A stretch of DNA of 64,000 nt, taken from positions 40,005 through 104,004 of the forward strand of contig NZ_JAFWFN010000010.1 in NCBI RefSeq assembly GCF_017515565.1, in the 5' to 3' direction. How positions within the stretch are numbered: the first letter of the stretch is position 1; each line of letters starts with the position of its first letter. Under the pieces are notes generated by a model. It was not told the DNA's origin and made no database searches. It was given only the letters and a program-made list of their open reading frames with translations. Of the stretch, positions 8,503-21,097 are shown one piece after another. Position numbers and translations under genes: made by a program. This DNA is from Halomonas sp. (GTDB lineage Bacteria; Pseudomonadota; Gammaproteobacteria; Pseudomonadales; Halomonadaceae).

Positions 8503-9642
8503 TTAACCAAACCCCTCAAATCCGCTTTTATTACGCTTCCCCAGCGACCGATTAGCGGCCTTAAAACACACCCGCATCAATGGCATCAGTAGCCATAGCA
8601 GCGGTATGAGCAGCCAGCGATAGAAAAAGCGGATAACGAACAACACCGGGAGTAGCACAATTAGCCAGATAAGAAATTGCCCGAGCCATGTGGGCCAGCC
8701 GAGCCATTGGGAAAGATTGGCACCCAGGGCACTGACTAGACTCGGATGACGAATGACCACATAGCCTGTGGTAGCCACCGCAGCCATCTTGGCCATACGC
8801 GGCAGCGTGGCGAACCGCCCTCCAGAGGCGACAATGCCTTGCCGCAGCCCTGCACGTACACCCTGGGCTTCAACGCTACCCACCCGGGCGGTGCGAGCAA
8901 CGCGCCCAGCCTTTAACACCTTAACGGTGCTGGCCATGACGAGTATGTCAACGCCGGCCCAGCCAAGCTCGCTTGCGCCTATTGCCTCACCGCGCCGCCA
9001 CTGGCTTTCTAAGTCGCGTAAACCACTGGTAAAGAAATCCCCCACACCCGACACTACCCGTTCGCCTTGCAGCCACTCCACGTTACCCTCGTCACCTACC
9101 ACAAACTGGTTGAGCAGCCCGTGGCCGTTAGCCTCAAGTAACGCAATACCCATCTGGCCACGTCGATAAGGCGTTAATTCTGCCATCGCTGCCTCAGTAT
9201 CATCCGCCTCAACCGATGACTCATCGCTCCACCAGCGGCTCACCTGCTGGTAGCGCTCGCCAACCCAGTGCTGGGCTCGCAGGGTAGCGATATCGTGATC
9301 ACGGAAGTAGCTGATGGGCAGTACCGCATCCGCGCCAAAGCGCACGAGTACAGCCTGAAACTGAGGAGAAAGCCCATAATCAATTAGGGCGCTGCGCGCT
9401 ATATCGCCGTGGCGTATAAGCGCCAGCGAAGCACTCATCCACAGCGCCTGATCGTTGGCGTAACTGAGAAACAGCGCATTGATCTCTGGTGATTCTTGTT
9501 CAAGCGTGGGCGCTAGCGCTGGAAGTGCTCGCTGCACTTCCAAGCGCACCAGACGGGAATCAAAAAGCTCATGAGAAGCCACGGCCGATAGCAGCCCTGC
9601 GATCAAAATCGCGGTTAACACGATAAGCTGCCAAGGCCGCAT
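8503..9642 (-). CDS. Membrane-anchored protein of unknown function
   Basis: A 379-residue protein I do not recognise. It has an N-terminal hydrophobic anchor (LIVLTAILIAGLLSAVAS), a soluble middle of about 240 residues (rich in helix-forming residues, no catalytic motif seen), and a C-terminal cluster of hydrophobic segments (WLGQFLIWLIVLLPVLFVI, then WLLIPLLWLLMPLMRV) followed by a basic tail. The ATG at 9642 has a GGTGG ribosome site; a GTG 15 nt upstream is the alternative. It starts 35 nt after the leuA stop on the same strand and is probably co-transcribed, though no link to leucine synthesis is apparent. Confidence 0.7.
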   Translation of the reverse strand: MRPWQLIVLTAILIAGLLSAVASHELFDSRLVRLEVQRALPALAPTLEQESPEINALFLSYANDQALWMSASLALIRHGDIARSALIDYGLSPQFQAVLVRFGADAVLPISYFRDHDIATLRAQHWVGERYQQVSRWWSDESSVEADDTEAAMAELTPYRRGQMGIALLEANGHGLLNQFVVGDEGNVEWLQGERVVSGVGDFFTSGLRDLESQWRRGEAIGASELGWAGVDILVMASTVKVLKAGRVARTARVGSVEAQGVRAGLRQGIVASGGRFATLPRMAKMAAVATTGYVVIRHPSLVSALGANLSQWLGWPTWLGQFLIWLIVLLPVLFVIRFFYRWLLIPLLWLLMPLMRVCFKAANRSLGKRNKSGFEGFG

Positions 9643-9677
9643 TATTAGCCACCCCACTTAACTGGCAATCGCTTTGA

Positions 9678-11384
9678 TCAACCCAATGTTTCCGCTGTCA
9701 CGTTTGCCGCTGCAGGCTGGGTGGAGTGGTGACGGTTAATAGCACTAAGGACGCCTTTCATGGAAGCGCTGGTGATGCTCTCATCTGTGCCCACGCCAAA
9801 CACTGCTTTGCCGTCGATACGCACTTCTACATAGGCAATGGCTTCGGCATCAGCGCCTTGGCCGCGGGAGTGCTCGTGGTAGTCGATAATCTCTACATCC
9901 TGCCCATTGGCCATCAGCGCTTTTATAAAGGCAGCGAGCGGTCCATTACCCTGCCCAGTTAACAGTTGGCGCTCACCCTCTTTCTCCACAACAGCCTCCA
10001 ACATTACTTTGGGGCTATCGGGTTCAGAAGAGAGACGATGGCTCACTAGATTAAAGGGCGTGCGCTGCTCTAAATACTCGTCAGCAAAGGCTTGATAGAT
10101 CATCTGAGAGGTGATCTCTTTACTCGTACGTTCGGCCACTTCTTGCACCACCTGGCTGAACTCGATAGAGAGACGACGTGGCAACTCTATGCCGTGCTCC
10201 TGCTCCAGCAGATAAGAAACGCCGCCTTTACCTGATTGGCTGTTAACGCGAATCACCGCTTCGTAGCTACGGCCCACATCCAGCGGATCAATAGGCAGGT
10301 AAGGCACGTCCCATACCGCATCAGGATTAGCGCGGCGATCCGCCATGCCTTTTTTGATCGCATCCTGGTGGGAGCCAGAGAAAGCGGTAAATACCAAATC
10401 GCCCACATACGGATGACGCGGGTGCACCGGCAGTTGGTTGCAGTACTCCACCTCACGCATGATCGGGGTAATATTGGAGAAATCGAGCTGGGGGTGAACG
10501 CCCTGGGTGTACATATTCATCGCCAAGGTGACGATATCCACGTTGCCGGTACGCTCGCCGTTACCAAACAGCGTCCCTTCCACACGGTCAGCGCCCGCCA
10601 TTAGCGTTAACTCTGCTGCCGCCACACCTGTACCACGATCATTATGGGGGTGAACGCTCACGATCAGCGTGTCGCGATTTTTCACATGGCGGCAAAACCA
10701 TTCAATTTGATCGGCGTAATTATTCGGCGTGGCCACCTCGACCGTCGCCGGTAGGTTAACAATCATCCGGTTATCAACACTCGGCGCATAGGTGTCCATC
10801 ACCGCTTCAACGATCTCTACCGCAAAATCCATCTCAGTAGTGGTAAACAGCTCGGGTGAGTATTGGAACGTCCAGTTCGTCTCAGGATGATCTGCCATCA
10901 AGTCACGAATTTGTGCCGTAGCATCCACCGCTATTTGCACGCACTCGTTTTTATCAACGTTAAAGACTACCCGGCGAAACATCGGATCAGTCGCGTTATA
11001 GACGTGAACAATCGCGTTTTTTGCGCCTTCTAAAGCCTCGAAAGTACGTTCAATCAGATGTGGGCGCGCCTGGGTCAGCACTTGGATCGTCACGTCGTCG
11101 GGAATCTTATCCTGCTCTATCAGCGAGCGCACAAAATCAAAGTCCGTTTGCGATGCCGAAGGAAAACCCACCTCAATCTGTTTAAAACCGACTTTGAGCA
11201 GCCTATCGAATAGGCGCTCCTTACGCTCTTGATCCATCGGATCAATCAGCGATTGATTGCCGTCACGCAAATCAACGCTGCACCAGATAGGCGCTGTTTC
11301 AATACGCTGGTTAGGCCACTGACGATCAGGCAGCTCTACGGCCACGAAGGGACGATATTTTTTTGAAGGCTCGGGCAGCATCAT
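9678..11384 (-). CDS. leuA: 2-isopropylmalate synthase
   Basis: A 568-residue enzyme condensing acetyl-CoA with 2-oxoisovalerate, the first committed step of leucine synthesis. The TIM-barrel part shows [11 protein letters not shown] near the start, the metal-binding HPHNDRGTG and [15 protein letters not shown]. The C-terminal part is the regulatory LeuA dimer domain that binds leucine. It is the long LeuA type found in pseudomonads and halomonads. The ATG at 11384 has GGAG 7 nt upstream; longer in-frame starts run back into the preceding channel gene. The channel gene ends 17 nt upstream, so the two may share a transcript. Confidence 0.95.
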   Translation of the reverse strand: MMLPEPSKKYRPFVAVELPDRQWPNQRIETAPIWCSVDLRDGNQSLIDPMDQERKERLFDRLLKVGFKQIEVGFPSASQTDFDFVRSLIEQDKIPDDVTIQVLTQARPHLIERTFEALEGAKNAIVHVYNATDPMFRRVVFNVDKNECVQIAVDATAQIRDLMADHPETNWTFQYSPELFTTTEMDFAVEIVEAVMDTYAPSVDNRMIVNLPATVEVATPNNYADQIEWFCRHVKNRDTLIVSVHPHNDRGTGVAAAELTLMAGADRVEGTLFGNGERTGNVDIVTLAMNMYTQGVHPQLDFSNITPIMREVEYCNQLPVHPRHPYVGDLVFTAFSGSHQDAIKKGMADRRANPDAVWDVPYLPIDPLDVGRSYEAVIRVNSQSGKGGVSYLLEQEHGIELPRRLSIEFSQVVQEVAERTSKEITSQMIYQAFADEYLEQRTPFNLVSHRLSSEPDSPKVMLEAVVEKEGERQLLTGQGNGPLAAFIKALMANGQDVEIIDYHEHSRGQGADAEAIAYVEVRIDGKAVFGVGTDESITSASMKGVLSAINRHHSTQPAAANVTAETLG

Positions 11385-11400
11385 GGCGGGGCTCCTAACG

Positions 11401-12246
11401 TCAGTCGGTTTTGGGTGTATCGGCACGCTGGGTAAGCGCGGCTTCCATACGGTTAAGCTGGCTGCGCAACTCTTTTACATCGGCACGCAATCCTTGCATT
11501 TCTGCAGCCTCCCCCTCGCCGCTTTCCAAGTCAATCAGCGCGCTCTCTTTTTGCATAACGTCCAGCACAATACCAATCATCATATTCAGGAAAATAAACG
11601 CATTGAGAAATATGAACGTCAGGAAGTAGATCCAGGCGTAGGGGTAGTATTCCATGGTGGGGTAAAGCACCGCGGTTGCCCAGCTCTCAAAGGTGGCTAC
11701 CTGGAACAGCGTCAGCATAGCGAGGGCAATATTTCCCCACAGTTGCTCATCCACGTCGTGGAAGATAAAACTGCCGATGGCGGCGTAAATATAAAAAATA
11801 ATAAACATCAGCAGCGCAACATAGCCCATGCGCGGAATCGACTTAACCAATGACACCAGCAATAGGCGAAGCTCTGGAATCATCGACACCAAGCGCAGCA
11901 CCCTGAAGATTCTTAACAGGCGCGCTAGCAGCACCATCTCCGAATCATCCATGGGTATGAGGCTGGCGGTCACAATCAGGAAATCAAAAATATTCCAGCC
12001 CTTTTTAAAGAAGCTGATTAAGTTTTTCTCTGCCGCCATACGGATCAGCAGCTCAACCAAAAAGAACACCGTGACCGCGACATCTAAGTACATAAGCCAC
12101 TGTTCAAACTGGCTCGCTTCATCATAGGTGCGCGCCCCTATCATCAGGGCCGACACGACGATAATGGCAATAACCACTGTTTCAAACAGCTTATTACTGC
12201 GCAGCTGTTCGAAGCGGGCTTGCCAAGTAGTAAAGGATTCACTCAT
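11401..12246 (-). CDS. Voltage-gated sodium channel (NaChBac/NavBac family)
   Basis: A 281-residue six-helix ion channel, one quarter of a homotetramer in the inner membrane. The S4 voltage sensor has arginines every third residue (Arg109, 112, 115, 118 in [13 protein letters not shown]). The selectivity filter TFESWA (185-190) is close to the TLESWA of NaChBac, indicating Na+ selectivity through Glu187. After S6 ([13 protein letters not shown]) comes an acidic neck and a C-terminal heptad-like stretch, the usual tetramer coiled coil. The ATG at 12246 is preferred to a GTG 33 nt upstream. It lies directly upstream of leuA on the same strand. It would suit a halophile, but its role here is unknown. 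Confidence 0.9.
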   Translation of the reverse strand: MSESFTTWQARFEQLRSNKLFETVVIAIIVVSALMIGARTYDEASQFEQWLMYLDVAVTVFFLVELLIRMAAEKNLISFFKKGWNIFDFLIVTASLIPMDDSEMVLLARLLRIFRVLRLVSMIPELRLLLVSLVKSIPRMGYVALLMFIIFYIYAAIGSFIFHDVDEQLWGNIALAMLTLFQVATFESWATAVLYPTMEYYPYAWIYFLTFIFLNAFIFLNMMIGIVLDVMQKESALIDLESGEGEAAEMQGLRADVKELRSQLNRMEAALTQRADTPKTD

Positions 12247-12406
12247 GGAGCAGGGGTTCTCTAGGGGTGTAATCGGCACACTTTATACCAAATAATTGGC
12301 CGTTCCACAGGTGTTGGTAGGTTTTGATTTCGGCGTATCCGCTAGTGGTCGATATCACTTTCCGGTAAGCTCCTCCCGATTTAACAGCCTGGTTTGAGGT
12401 GGATAT

Positions 12407-13234
12407 ATGTGGAGCCTGCTTAGGCTACCTGCCCTATCACTTACGGTGTTGGTGATAGCGGGTTGTTCAGACCCCAAAATAGACACAAGTTCAATGCCCG
12501 CTGCGGTAGTCTCTGTCGATAAAGTGCGCGAATCGCTGCCTGCCTATAAACGCAACGAGTTCGACCAAGCGCTGACCATCATCGCAATGTCGTCGTTTAG
12601 CGGGATCAATATCCTTAACCCCCACCGCATGAATGCCGCTGAAATTGCCGAAACCGCCAATGCTTACATGCACGGGTTAACGGGCGATGAAATTATTGAG
12701 CGCGCCGACAAAATGTTGCGTGAACGACGGGCAAGAGAGCGCGATCAAGCACTACGAATGCTTAACCGCCTGGAAGAAAAAGAAGCCAATGTCGAACAAG
12801 ACCGTCAGCAACTTACCCAGGTGAGTATTGATCAGGCCGACTACTATCTCAGCACTAGCCCCTACGGCGCCCCGGAGCCTGTGATTGAACTCGCAGTGGC
12901 GAACGCGACTGAGCAGACACTCTCGCAGCTGATGTTGCGAGGCGAGCTATCAAGCCCAGAGCACGACACACCCTGGGTCGACGAGACGTTTTTGTATGTT
13001 ATTTCTGGCGGGTTAGCGCCGGGAGAAACCGGCCAATGGAGCCTCGCCCCAAACCGATTCGGCCCTTGGGGCGACCCTCAAATTCCTCAGGACGCAAGGT
13101 TAACGATCACGCTTGAAGGGGTAAGGGATAGTGAAGGCAACCCCCTCTGGAGCTCGCCGCCCCTAACGGAATCCGAGGCGGAGAGACTAGACGCACTACG
13201 CAAAGACTTTGCGGGTATTCGCTTAGCTGATTAG
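12407..13234 (+). CDS. Lipoprotein of unknown function (DUF6694-like N-terminal part)
   Basis: A 275-residue protein with a lipoprotein signal (hydrophobic stretch then VIAGC, lipidated Cys20), so it is membrane-anchored outside the cytoplasm. Residues 25-105 resemble small DUF6694 lipoproteins, with the helical pattern MNAAEIAETANAYMHGLTGD. A charged helical stretch (LRERRARERDQALRMLNRL) follows, then a beta-rich C-terminal half that looks like an immunoglobulin-type domain. The ATG at 12407 is 6 nt after GAGGTGG. Its 3' end overlaps the convergent serB by 12 nt. No function is assigned. Confidence 0.75.
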   Translation: MWSLLRLPALSLTVLVIAGCSDPKIDTSSMPAAVVSVDKVRESLPAYKRNEFDQALTIIAMSSFSGINILNPHRMNAAEIAETANAYMHGLTGDEIIERADKMLRERRARERDQALRMLNRLEEKEANVEQDRQQLTQVSIDQADYYLSTSPYGAPEPVIELAVANATEQTLSQLMLRGELSSPEHDTPWVDETFLYVISGGLAPGETGQWSLAPNRFGPWGDPQIPQDARLTITLEGVRDSEGNPLWSSPPLTESEAERLDALRKDFAGIRLAD

Positions 13235-14149
13235 ATCGCTGGCGCGGTAGCCCATGAGATAAAGCACCCCATCAATGCCTAGGGTAGAAATTGCCTGACG
13301 CGCCTGGGCACGCACGACGGGCTTGGCACGAAAGGCAATTCCCATGCCCGCTTTGGCTAGCATTTTCAGGTCATTGGCGCCATCGCCCACGGCAATGGTT
13401 TGCGCAAGCGAAAAGCCTTCCCGCTGAGCGATCTGCTCTAGTAGCAGGGCTTTTCGCTCGGCGTCGACAATCGGCTCCAGCACTTCGCCGGTTACCTTAC
13501 CGTTTACGATCAACAATTCGTTGGCATGAATCTCATCAAAGCCCAACCTTTCCTGAAGGTGGCGGACAAAGTAAGTAAAGCCCCCGGATAGAATCGCCGT
13601 GCGGTAGCCAAAGTGCTTTAAGTTTTTCATTAGCCGCTCGACGCCCTCCATCAGCGGCAGCTCAGCAGCGATCCCGGCTAGTACTGACTCGTCTAGCCCT
13701 TCGAGCTTGCTCATACGCTCGCGGAAGCTGGCTTGAAAATCCAGCTCGCCACGCATGGCCCGTTCGGTCACCTCGGCGACTTCATCGCCCACGCCGTGGC
13801 GGCGCGCTAGCTCATCAATGACTTCGGCCTTAATCAGGGTAGAGTCCATATCGAAGCAGACTAACCGTGGTTTAGCCAGATCACGGTGATCCTCTTGGAT
13901 GACAATATCCACCCCCAGCGCTTCACCCAATGATAAGGCGGCTTTGCGCAATGCTTCCGTGTCTATCCGGTCACCGGAGAGGCGCTGCTCCACGCAGTCA
14001 TGCGCTTCTCCCGGCAGCGATGCATCCGCCAATTGCGTGGTGACCCCTGCCTGCAAACCAAACTGCTCGACCAACTTAGCCACTTGCCGCTGCGCGTCCG
14101 CGGTGATCCGCGGCGCTAGTACGGTTAAAAGAACATCACCGCGTGCCAT
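13223..14149 (-). CDS. serB: Phosphoserine phosphatase
   Basis: A 308-residue HAD-family phosphatase making L-serine from phosphoserine, the last step of serine synthesis. The nucleophile motif is CFDMDSTLIKAE (Asp100 and Asp102), motif II is AILSGGFTYF and the Mg-binding motif is AVGDGANDLKML. About 85 N-terminal residues form the ACT-like regulatory region found in long SerB proteins. It starts 3 nt after the parC stop with GGGGA as ribosome site, so it is the third gene of a parE-parC-serB operon. The 3' end overlaps the convergent lipoprotein gene. Confidence 0.95.
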   Translation of the reverse strand: MARGDVLLTVLAPRITADAQRQVAKLVEQFGLQAGVTTQLADASLPGEAHDCVEQRLSGDRIDTEALRKAALSLGEALGVDIVIQEDHRDLAKPRLVCFDMDSTLIKAEVIDELARRHGVGDEVAEVTERAMRGELDFQASFRERMSKLEGLDESVLAGIAAELPLMEGVERLMKNLKHFGYRTAILSGGFTYFVRHLQERLGFDEIHANELLIVNGKVTGEVLEPIVDAERKALLLEQIAQREGFSLAQTIAVGDGANDLKMLAKAGMGIAFRAKPVVRAQARQAISTLGIDGVLYLMGYRASDLIS

Positions 14150-14152
14150 CTA

Positions 14153-16405
14153 CTACTCCCCTGCTTCTAAACGGTCTACTTTTTGGAAACCCCGCGGCAG
14201 CTTGCTGCCTCGCCTACCCCGCTCGCCGCGATAATACGCGAGATCGTCGGCTTTCAGCGTCAACTTGCGCTTACCCGCATGGATAATCAGCTCTTTATCA
14301 TCCGCCACAACGGTAATATCGCGTACAAACTCCTCACGCCGTGCGGCACGGGGGCCAGGTATATCGAGCATTTTATTACCCTTGCCTTTAGACATCTCGG
14401 GCAATTGATCCAACGGGAACAGCAGCAACCGGCCTTCGTTAGAAACGGAGGCAACCCATAATTCGTTGCCAGCAGGCACTTCTATTGGTGCCATAACGCT
14501 GCACCCTTTGGGCAGGCTAAGCACCGCTTTACCGGCTTTGTTTTTGCCGGTTAGCGTATCGAGCCGCGCCACAAACCCATAGCCACCGTCGGTGGCAAGC
14601 ACAAAGCACTGCTCGGGCGGTGCGAACATCAGACCAGCCATTTTCGCTCCAGCCGCCACATTAGCACGACCCGTCACCGGCTCGCCCTGGCCCCGTGCGC
14701 TGGGCAGGTTATGCGCCGACAGCGTATAAGCACGCCCGGTGTCATCCAGCAGCACCAGTGGCTGGTTAGTTTTGCCACGGGCCGCCAGTTGGAAGCTATC
14801 CCCCGCTTTGTAGGAGAGCCCTTCGGGGTCGATATCGTGGCCTTTCGCTGCGCGAATCCAGCCCTTGTCCGAGAGCACGACGGTAATCGGGTCAGCACCC
14901 ATAAGTTCGACTTCAGAAAGTGCCTTGGACTCAGCACGCTCCACCAGCGGTGAGCGACGGTCGTCGCCGTGCTCTTTGCCCGCCGCGCGAATCTCTTTTT
15001 CAATTAACGTGGTGAGTTTGGCTTCGCTGCCCAGTAGGCCCTGTAGATACTTGCGCTCTTTTTCCAGTTCGTCCTGCTCGCCGCGGATTTTCATCTCTTC
15101 GAGTTTGGCAAGATGCCGCAGGCGCAACTCTAAAATAGCTTCAGCCTGACGCTCAGAGAGACTAAAAGCAGCCATCAGCGAGGCTTTCGGGTCGTCCTCC
15201 TCGCGAATAATGCGGATGACTTCGTCAAGATCTAGATAGGCAATCAGCAGGCCTTCCAGGATATGCAGCCGGTCTTCGACCTTGCCCAAGCGGTGCTCTA
15301 ATCGTCGACGCACCGTGCTCCGCCGGAACTGTAACCACTCGCCTAGCATTTCAGGCAGCGGCATTACCCGTGGGCGGCCGTCAAGCCCGATGACGTTCAT
15401 GTTCACCCGCACGTTCTTTTCCAGATCCGTGGTGGCAAACAGGTGCGCCATGAGCGACTCCACATCGACTCGGCTAGAGCGTGGCTCAATCACTAGGCGG
15501 GTAGGCTCTTCGTGGGTCGACTCATCGCGCAGATCGGCTACCATGGGCAGCTTTTTGGCCTGCATTTGCGCGGCAATCTGTTCAAGCACTTTGGCGCCGC
15601 TGACCTGGTAAGGCACAGCGGTAATCACAATATTCGCCTCTTCGCGCACATAGCGAGCACGCAGTTTGACGGAGCCTCGCCCGGATTCGTAGAGCTTTCT
15701 TAAGTCCGCAGGCGGGGTAATGATTTCTGCATCCGTTGGGAAATCCGGTGCAGGGACGAACTCCATTAAATCAGCGGTGGTGGCGTTGGGGTTGCGCAAC
15801 AGATGACAGGTCGCTTCGACAACTTCCGTCACGTTATGGGGCGGTATGTCCGTTGCCATACCCACGGCGATGCCGGTGCCGCCATTCAATAACACATGGG
15901 GTAATCGGGCCGGCAAGACGACGGGCTCTTGCATGGTGCCGTCGAAGTTTGGCGCCCACTCCACAGTGCCTTGGCCTAGTTCGCTAAGGAGTACTTCAGC
16001 AAACTTGGAAAGCTTGGCCTCGGTGTAGCGCATAGCGGCAAACGATTTGGGATCATCCGGGCTACCCCAGTTACCCTGGCCATCTACCAGCGGATAGCGG
16101 TAGCTAAACGACTGAGCCATAAGCACCATGGCTTCGTAACAGGCGCTGTCACCGTGGGGGTGAAATTTACCCAATACGTCACCGACGGTACGCGCCGATT
16201 TTTTGTACTTGGCATTGGCGTGCAGCGCTAGCTCGCGCATGGCATAAATAATTCGCCGCTGCACAGGCTTCATGCCATCGCCAATGTTGGGCAGGGCCCG
16301 GTCTAAAATGACGTACATCGAGTAGTCGAGGTACGCTTTTTCGGTGTAGTCGCGCAGAGAGAGTCGTTCGACGTCGCCCTCCGCTACTTGAATATCCATG
16401 GTCAT
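14153..16405 (-). CDS. parC: DNA topoisomerase IV subunit A
   Basis: A 750-residue type IIA topoisomerase subunit that cuts and rejoins DNA to unlink daughter chromosomes. The active-site tyrosine is Tyr127 in [14 protein letters not shown]. The quinolone-resistance region reads [13 protein letters not shown] with Ser87 and Glu91, the sensitive-type residues of E. coli ParC (Ser80 and Glu84), so no resistance change is seen there. The C-terminal beta-pinwheel part starts at about residue 490. It begins 6 nt after the parE stop with GAGGT as ribosome site and is followed after 3 nt by serB. Confidence 0.97.
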   Translation of the reverse strand: MTMDIQVAEGDVERLSLRDYTEKAYLDYSMYVILDRALPNIGDGMKPVQRRIIYAMRELALHANAKYKKSARTVGDVLGKFHPHGDSACYEAMVLMAQSFSYRYPLVDGQGNWGSPDDPKSFAAMRYTEAKLSKFAEVLLSELGQGTVEWAPNFDGTMQEPVVLPARLPHVLLNGGTGIAVGMATDIPPHNVTEVVEATCHLLRNPNATTADLMEFVPAPDFPTDAEIITPPADLRKLYESGRGSVKLRARYVREEANIVITAVPYQVSGAKVLEQIAAQMQAKKLPMVADLRDESTHEEPTRLVIEPRSSRVDVESLMAHLFATTDLEKNVRVNMNVIGLDGRPRVMPLPEMLGEWLQFRRSTVRRRLEHRLGKVEDRLHILEGLLIAYLDLDEVIRIIREEDDPKASLMAAFSLSERQAEAILELRLRHLAKLEEMKIRGEQDELEKERKYLQGLLGSEAKLTTLIEKEIRAAGKEHGDDRRSPLVERAESKALSEVELMGADPITVVLSDKGWIRAAKGHDIDPEGLSYKAGDSFQLAARGKTNQPLVLLDDTGRAYTLSAHNLPSARGQGEPVTGRANVAAGAKMAGLMFAPPEQCFVLATDGGYGFVARLDTLTGKNKAGKAVLSLPKGCSVMAPIEVPAGNELWVASVSNEGRLLLFPLDQLPEMSKGKGNKMLDIPGPRAARREEFVRDITVVADDKELIIHAGKRKLTLKADDLAYYRGERGRRGSKLPRGFQKVDRLEAGE

Positions 16406-16411
16406 CGGGGG

Positions 16412-18385
<1,974 letters not shown>

Positions 18386-18480
18386 CTAAATGCGCGACTG
18401 ACAAAAGGGCACAGGATAGCGGAAAAGCAAAAAGCTGTATATCTAGCCATGCTTATTGCAGGCAACGTGATATAGGGTAT

Positions 18481-18496
18481 CCCCCTCGACGGGGGG
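18481..18496 (-). terminator. GC-rich hairpin after pgi
   Basis: CCCCC at 18481-18485 faces GGGGG at 18491-18495 with a 5-nt loop, 24 nt past the pgi stop. Read on the minus strand it is followed by ATACCC rather than a U run, so termination would be weak or factor-dependent. Confidence 0.35.
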
Positions 18497-18519
18497 AGCG
18501 GAGCGCCTTACTGGCTCGC

Positions 18520-20238
18520 TTACTCCTGCTCCGCTGCCCAAAACGCCTCAATTAGCCCGCGGCTAGAGGCATCCATGCGGGATAGATCACCTTCGCCATC
18601 GATGATCGCCTGGGTGTCAGTGGCAATTTGCTTGCCGAGCTCTACGCCCCATTGATCAAACGGATTGATATCCCATATCACCGCCTGCACAAATACTTTG
18701 TGCTCGTAAAGCGCAATCAGCGCACCCAGGGTCGCTGGCGTTAGCTTATCCAGCAACACTGTAGAAGAGGGCTGATTGCCCCGATAGCGTTTGTGCTCCG
18801 GGCGGGGGCCATCATCTTCCAAGGCATCATCCCCAAGCATAAGCACCCGGGACTGAGCAAAGCAGTTCGCCAGGGCCAACCGGTGTTGGGCTTTTAAATG
18901 GCGGCGGGTATCCGGGTCTTCCACCTCATCGTAGCGTTTCAGCGGGGCAATAAAATCGCACACCACCGGCTGAGTGCCTTGGTGAAGCAACTGATAAAAC
19001 GCGTGCTGCGCGTTGGGGCCAAGCTGCCCCCACAGTACCGGGCATGTCGAGTAGTTCACCGCCTTGCCCTGACTGGTGACTGACTTGCCGTTGGACTCCA
19101 TTTCCAGCTGTTCAAGATAGGCAGCAAAGTACTCTAGCCGCCCATCATACGGCAGAATCGAATGGGCGCGAATATCCAGAAAGTTTACGTTCCAAATACC
19201 TGCCAAGCCCAACAGCACCGGCAGATTGTCTTCCATCGGCGCATGGCGAAAATGGGTATCCATTGCATGGGCGCCTGCCAGCAGTTCGCGGAAGTTCTCC
19301 ATGCCGACCACCAGCGCAATGGGCAGGCCAATGGTGCCCCATAGCGAGTAGCGTCCTCCCACCCACTCCCAGAACATCAGCTGGTGATCTGACGCAATCC
19401 CCCACTCGCTCATTTTATCGGGGCTAGCGGAAACTCCAATGAAGTGTTGGCGAATGACCAGTTCAGCGCTAACGGGGTTAGCGTGGGTGCGGGTTTGCAG
19501 GCTGCCATCAAGCACATCGCCATGATTGGAAAGCCGCCCTAGCAACCAATCTCGGGCAGTGTTGGCATTGGAAAGCGTGTCGATGGTGGTGAACGACTTA
19601 GACGAGAGCACAAAAATAGTCGTTTCTGGATTAAAGCGACTTAAATAATCCGCCAGTTGGGAGCCATCCATGGTGGAGGCAAAATGCACCTCTACCGGGT
19701 GGATATCCTTCGGGCGATAATCTGTCAGGGCATGGGTGACCATTAGCGGCCCTAAATCCGAGCCACCCACCCCCAGGTTCACCACATGACGGATCGGCTT
19801 ACCAGTAGCACCGCGCCACTGACCCGCGTGGAGCCGTTGCACTAAGCGCTCCATCTGGGCAAGGCTTTCGTGCACGTCGCTGACCACGTTATGGCCTTCC
19901 ACATTGAGCACGGCATCGGCAGGTAGCCGAAGAGCAGTGTGGAGCGCCGGACGGTTTTCGCTTACGTTGACCCGCTTGCCGCTCAACAGGGCATCTATTG
20001 CCCCTGGCACGCCTGCTTCATGGGCTAGCGCCAACAGGTGCTCTAGGGTGTCGTCGTCCCAACGCTGTTTGGAAAGATCCAGGGTAAGCCCCGCCACTTG
20101 ACGCGTAAAGTTGGTCCAGCGGCTGGCATCGTCGCCAAATAGATTTTTCAAATGAACACGTTGCAGTGACTGAGCATGCTGCGTGAGCGTTTGCCAAGCG
20201 GGTAGCGTATCTGGGGTTGCGCGTGTTGCTGATGCCAT
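18520..20238 (-). CDS. pgi: Glucose-6-phosphate isomerase
   Basis: A 572-residue enzyme interconverting glucose-6-phosphate and fructose-6-phosphate in glycolysis and gluconeogenesis. Family motifs are present: GVGGSDLGPLMV (phosphate binding), FVLSSKSFTTIDTL, the signature around DIRAHSILPYDGRLEYF and the active-site WGQLGPNAQHAFYQLLHQGT. It is slightly longer than the E. coli enzyme. It stands alone, divergent from cmoA (114 nt apart), with parE downstream on the same strand. The ATG at 20238 is preceded by AGGAGAGGG. Confidence 0.96.
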   Translation of the reverse strand: MASATRATPDTLPAWQTLTQHAQSLQRVHLKNLFGDDASRWTNFTRQVAGLTLDLSKQRWDDDTLEHLLALAHEAGVPGAIDALLSGKRVNVSENRPALHTALRLPADAVLNVEGHNVVSDVHESLAQMERLVQRLHAGQWRGATGKPIRHVVNLGVGGSDLGPLMVTHALTDYRPKDIHPVEVHFASTMDGSQLADYLSRFNPETTIFVLSSKSFTTIDTLSNANTARDWLLGRLSNHGDVLDGSLQTRTHANPVSAELVIRQHFIGVSASPDKMSEWGIASDHQLMFWEWVGGRYSLWGTIGLPIALVVGMENFRELLAGAHAMDTHFRHAPMEDNLPVLLGLAGIWNVNFLDIRAHSILPYDGRLEYFAAYLEQLEMESNGKSVTSQGKAVNYSTCPVLWGQLGPNAQHAFYQLLHQGTQPVVCDFIAPLKRYDEVEDPDTRRHLKAQHRLALANCFAQSRVLMLGDDALEDDGPRPEHKRYRGNQPSSTVLLDKLTPATLGALIALYEHKVFVQAVIWDINPFDQWGVELGKQIATDTQAIIDGEGDLSRMDASSRGLIEAFWAAEQE

Positions 20239-20352
20239 GTGCCCTCTCCTGTGGCGTCATTCCATGTGGCAGGAATCTGTGATGGGCAGGTCTGTTCTGG
20301 TTAACCAAGGCCGCGTAAACTACGCAGCCTCATTAACAAACCTGGCTAGCCC

Positions 20353-21096
20353 ATGAGTGATGCATCTTACCGCGACGCTATCTTTTCAACACCCCTTGAT
20401 AAGGTGGCAAGGTTCTCCTTCGACGAACAGGTGGTCGCGTGCTTCCCTGATATGATTCGCCGTTCGGTGCCCGGCTATGGGCAAATCCTTGGCATGTTAA
20501 GCTTAATTGCCCAGCGCCACCTGCGCCATGGCGCCCATGTCTATGACCTCGGCTGCTCATTGGGGGCGTCGGGGTTGGCGCTGGCGGGCGCGCTGCCTGC
20601 CGATGCGTTTCGTTACACCGGGGTAGACCTTTCACCTGCCATGGCCGCTAGGGCCAAGCAAACGTTTCAAGAAGAGTGCCCTGATCACGCCATGCAGGTG
20701 GAAGAAGCCGACATACGCACGCTTGAGTATGCGCCTTCCGGCATGATCATTCTCAACTTTACGCTGCAGTTTCTCCCCCCCGCCGACCGCGATGCACTGT
20801 TAAAACGGCTTTACGATGCCCTTGAGCCCGGCGGCGTGCTGATTTTGTCGGAAAAAACCATCGATGCCGACGAGCGGGATAACGCCTGGCGGGTTGAGCG
20901 CTACCACGACTTCAAACGCGCCAACGGCTACAGCGATATGGAAATCAGCCAAAAACGCACCGCGCTGGAAAACGTACTGATCCCTGACACCTTAGATGCC
21001 CTGCATGGCCGCTTAGCCCAGGCGGGCTTTCCCCGCTCAATGACCTGGTTCCAGTACCTGAACTTCACCTCGCTAATTGCCTTTAAGGAGGGGTGA
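20353..21096 (+). CDS. cmoA: Carboxy-S-adenosylmethionine synthase
   Basis: A 247-residue SAM-binding protein that makes carboxy-SAM from SAM and prephenate, the carboxymethyl donor for the wobble uridine 5-oxyacetic acid of some tRNAs. The SAM-binding loop is VYDLGCSLGASG; family segments DEQVVACFPDMIRRSVPGY and NFTLQFLPPADRD are present. The product feeds CmoB, encoded 1 nt after its stop with a strong AAGGAGG ribosome site lying inside the end of cmoA. The two are translationally close and surely co-transcribed. Confidence 0.95.
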   Translation: MSDASYRDAIFSTPLDKVARFSFDEQVVACFPDMIRRSVPGYGQILGMLSLIAQRHLRHGAHVYDLGCSLGASGLALAGALPADAFRYTGVDLSPAMAARAKQTFQEECPDHAMQVEEADIRTLEYAPSGMIILNFTLQFLPPADRDALLKRLYDALEPGGVLILSEKTIDADERDNAWRVERYHDFKRANGYSDMEISQKRTALENVLIPDTLDALHGRLAQAGFPRSMTWFQYLNFTSLIAFKEG

Positions 21097-21097
21097 C

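Noticed and set aside
21077-21097. TTG start for cmoB inside cmoA
   Set aside because: The GTG at 21098 has a strong AAGGAGG at the right distance and matches the family length.
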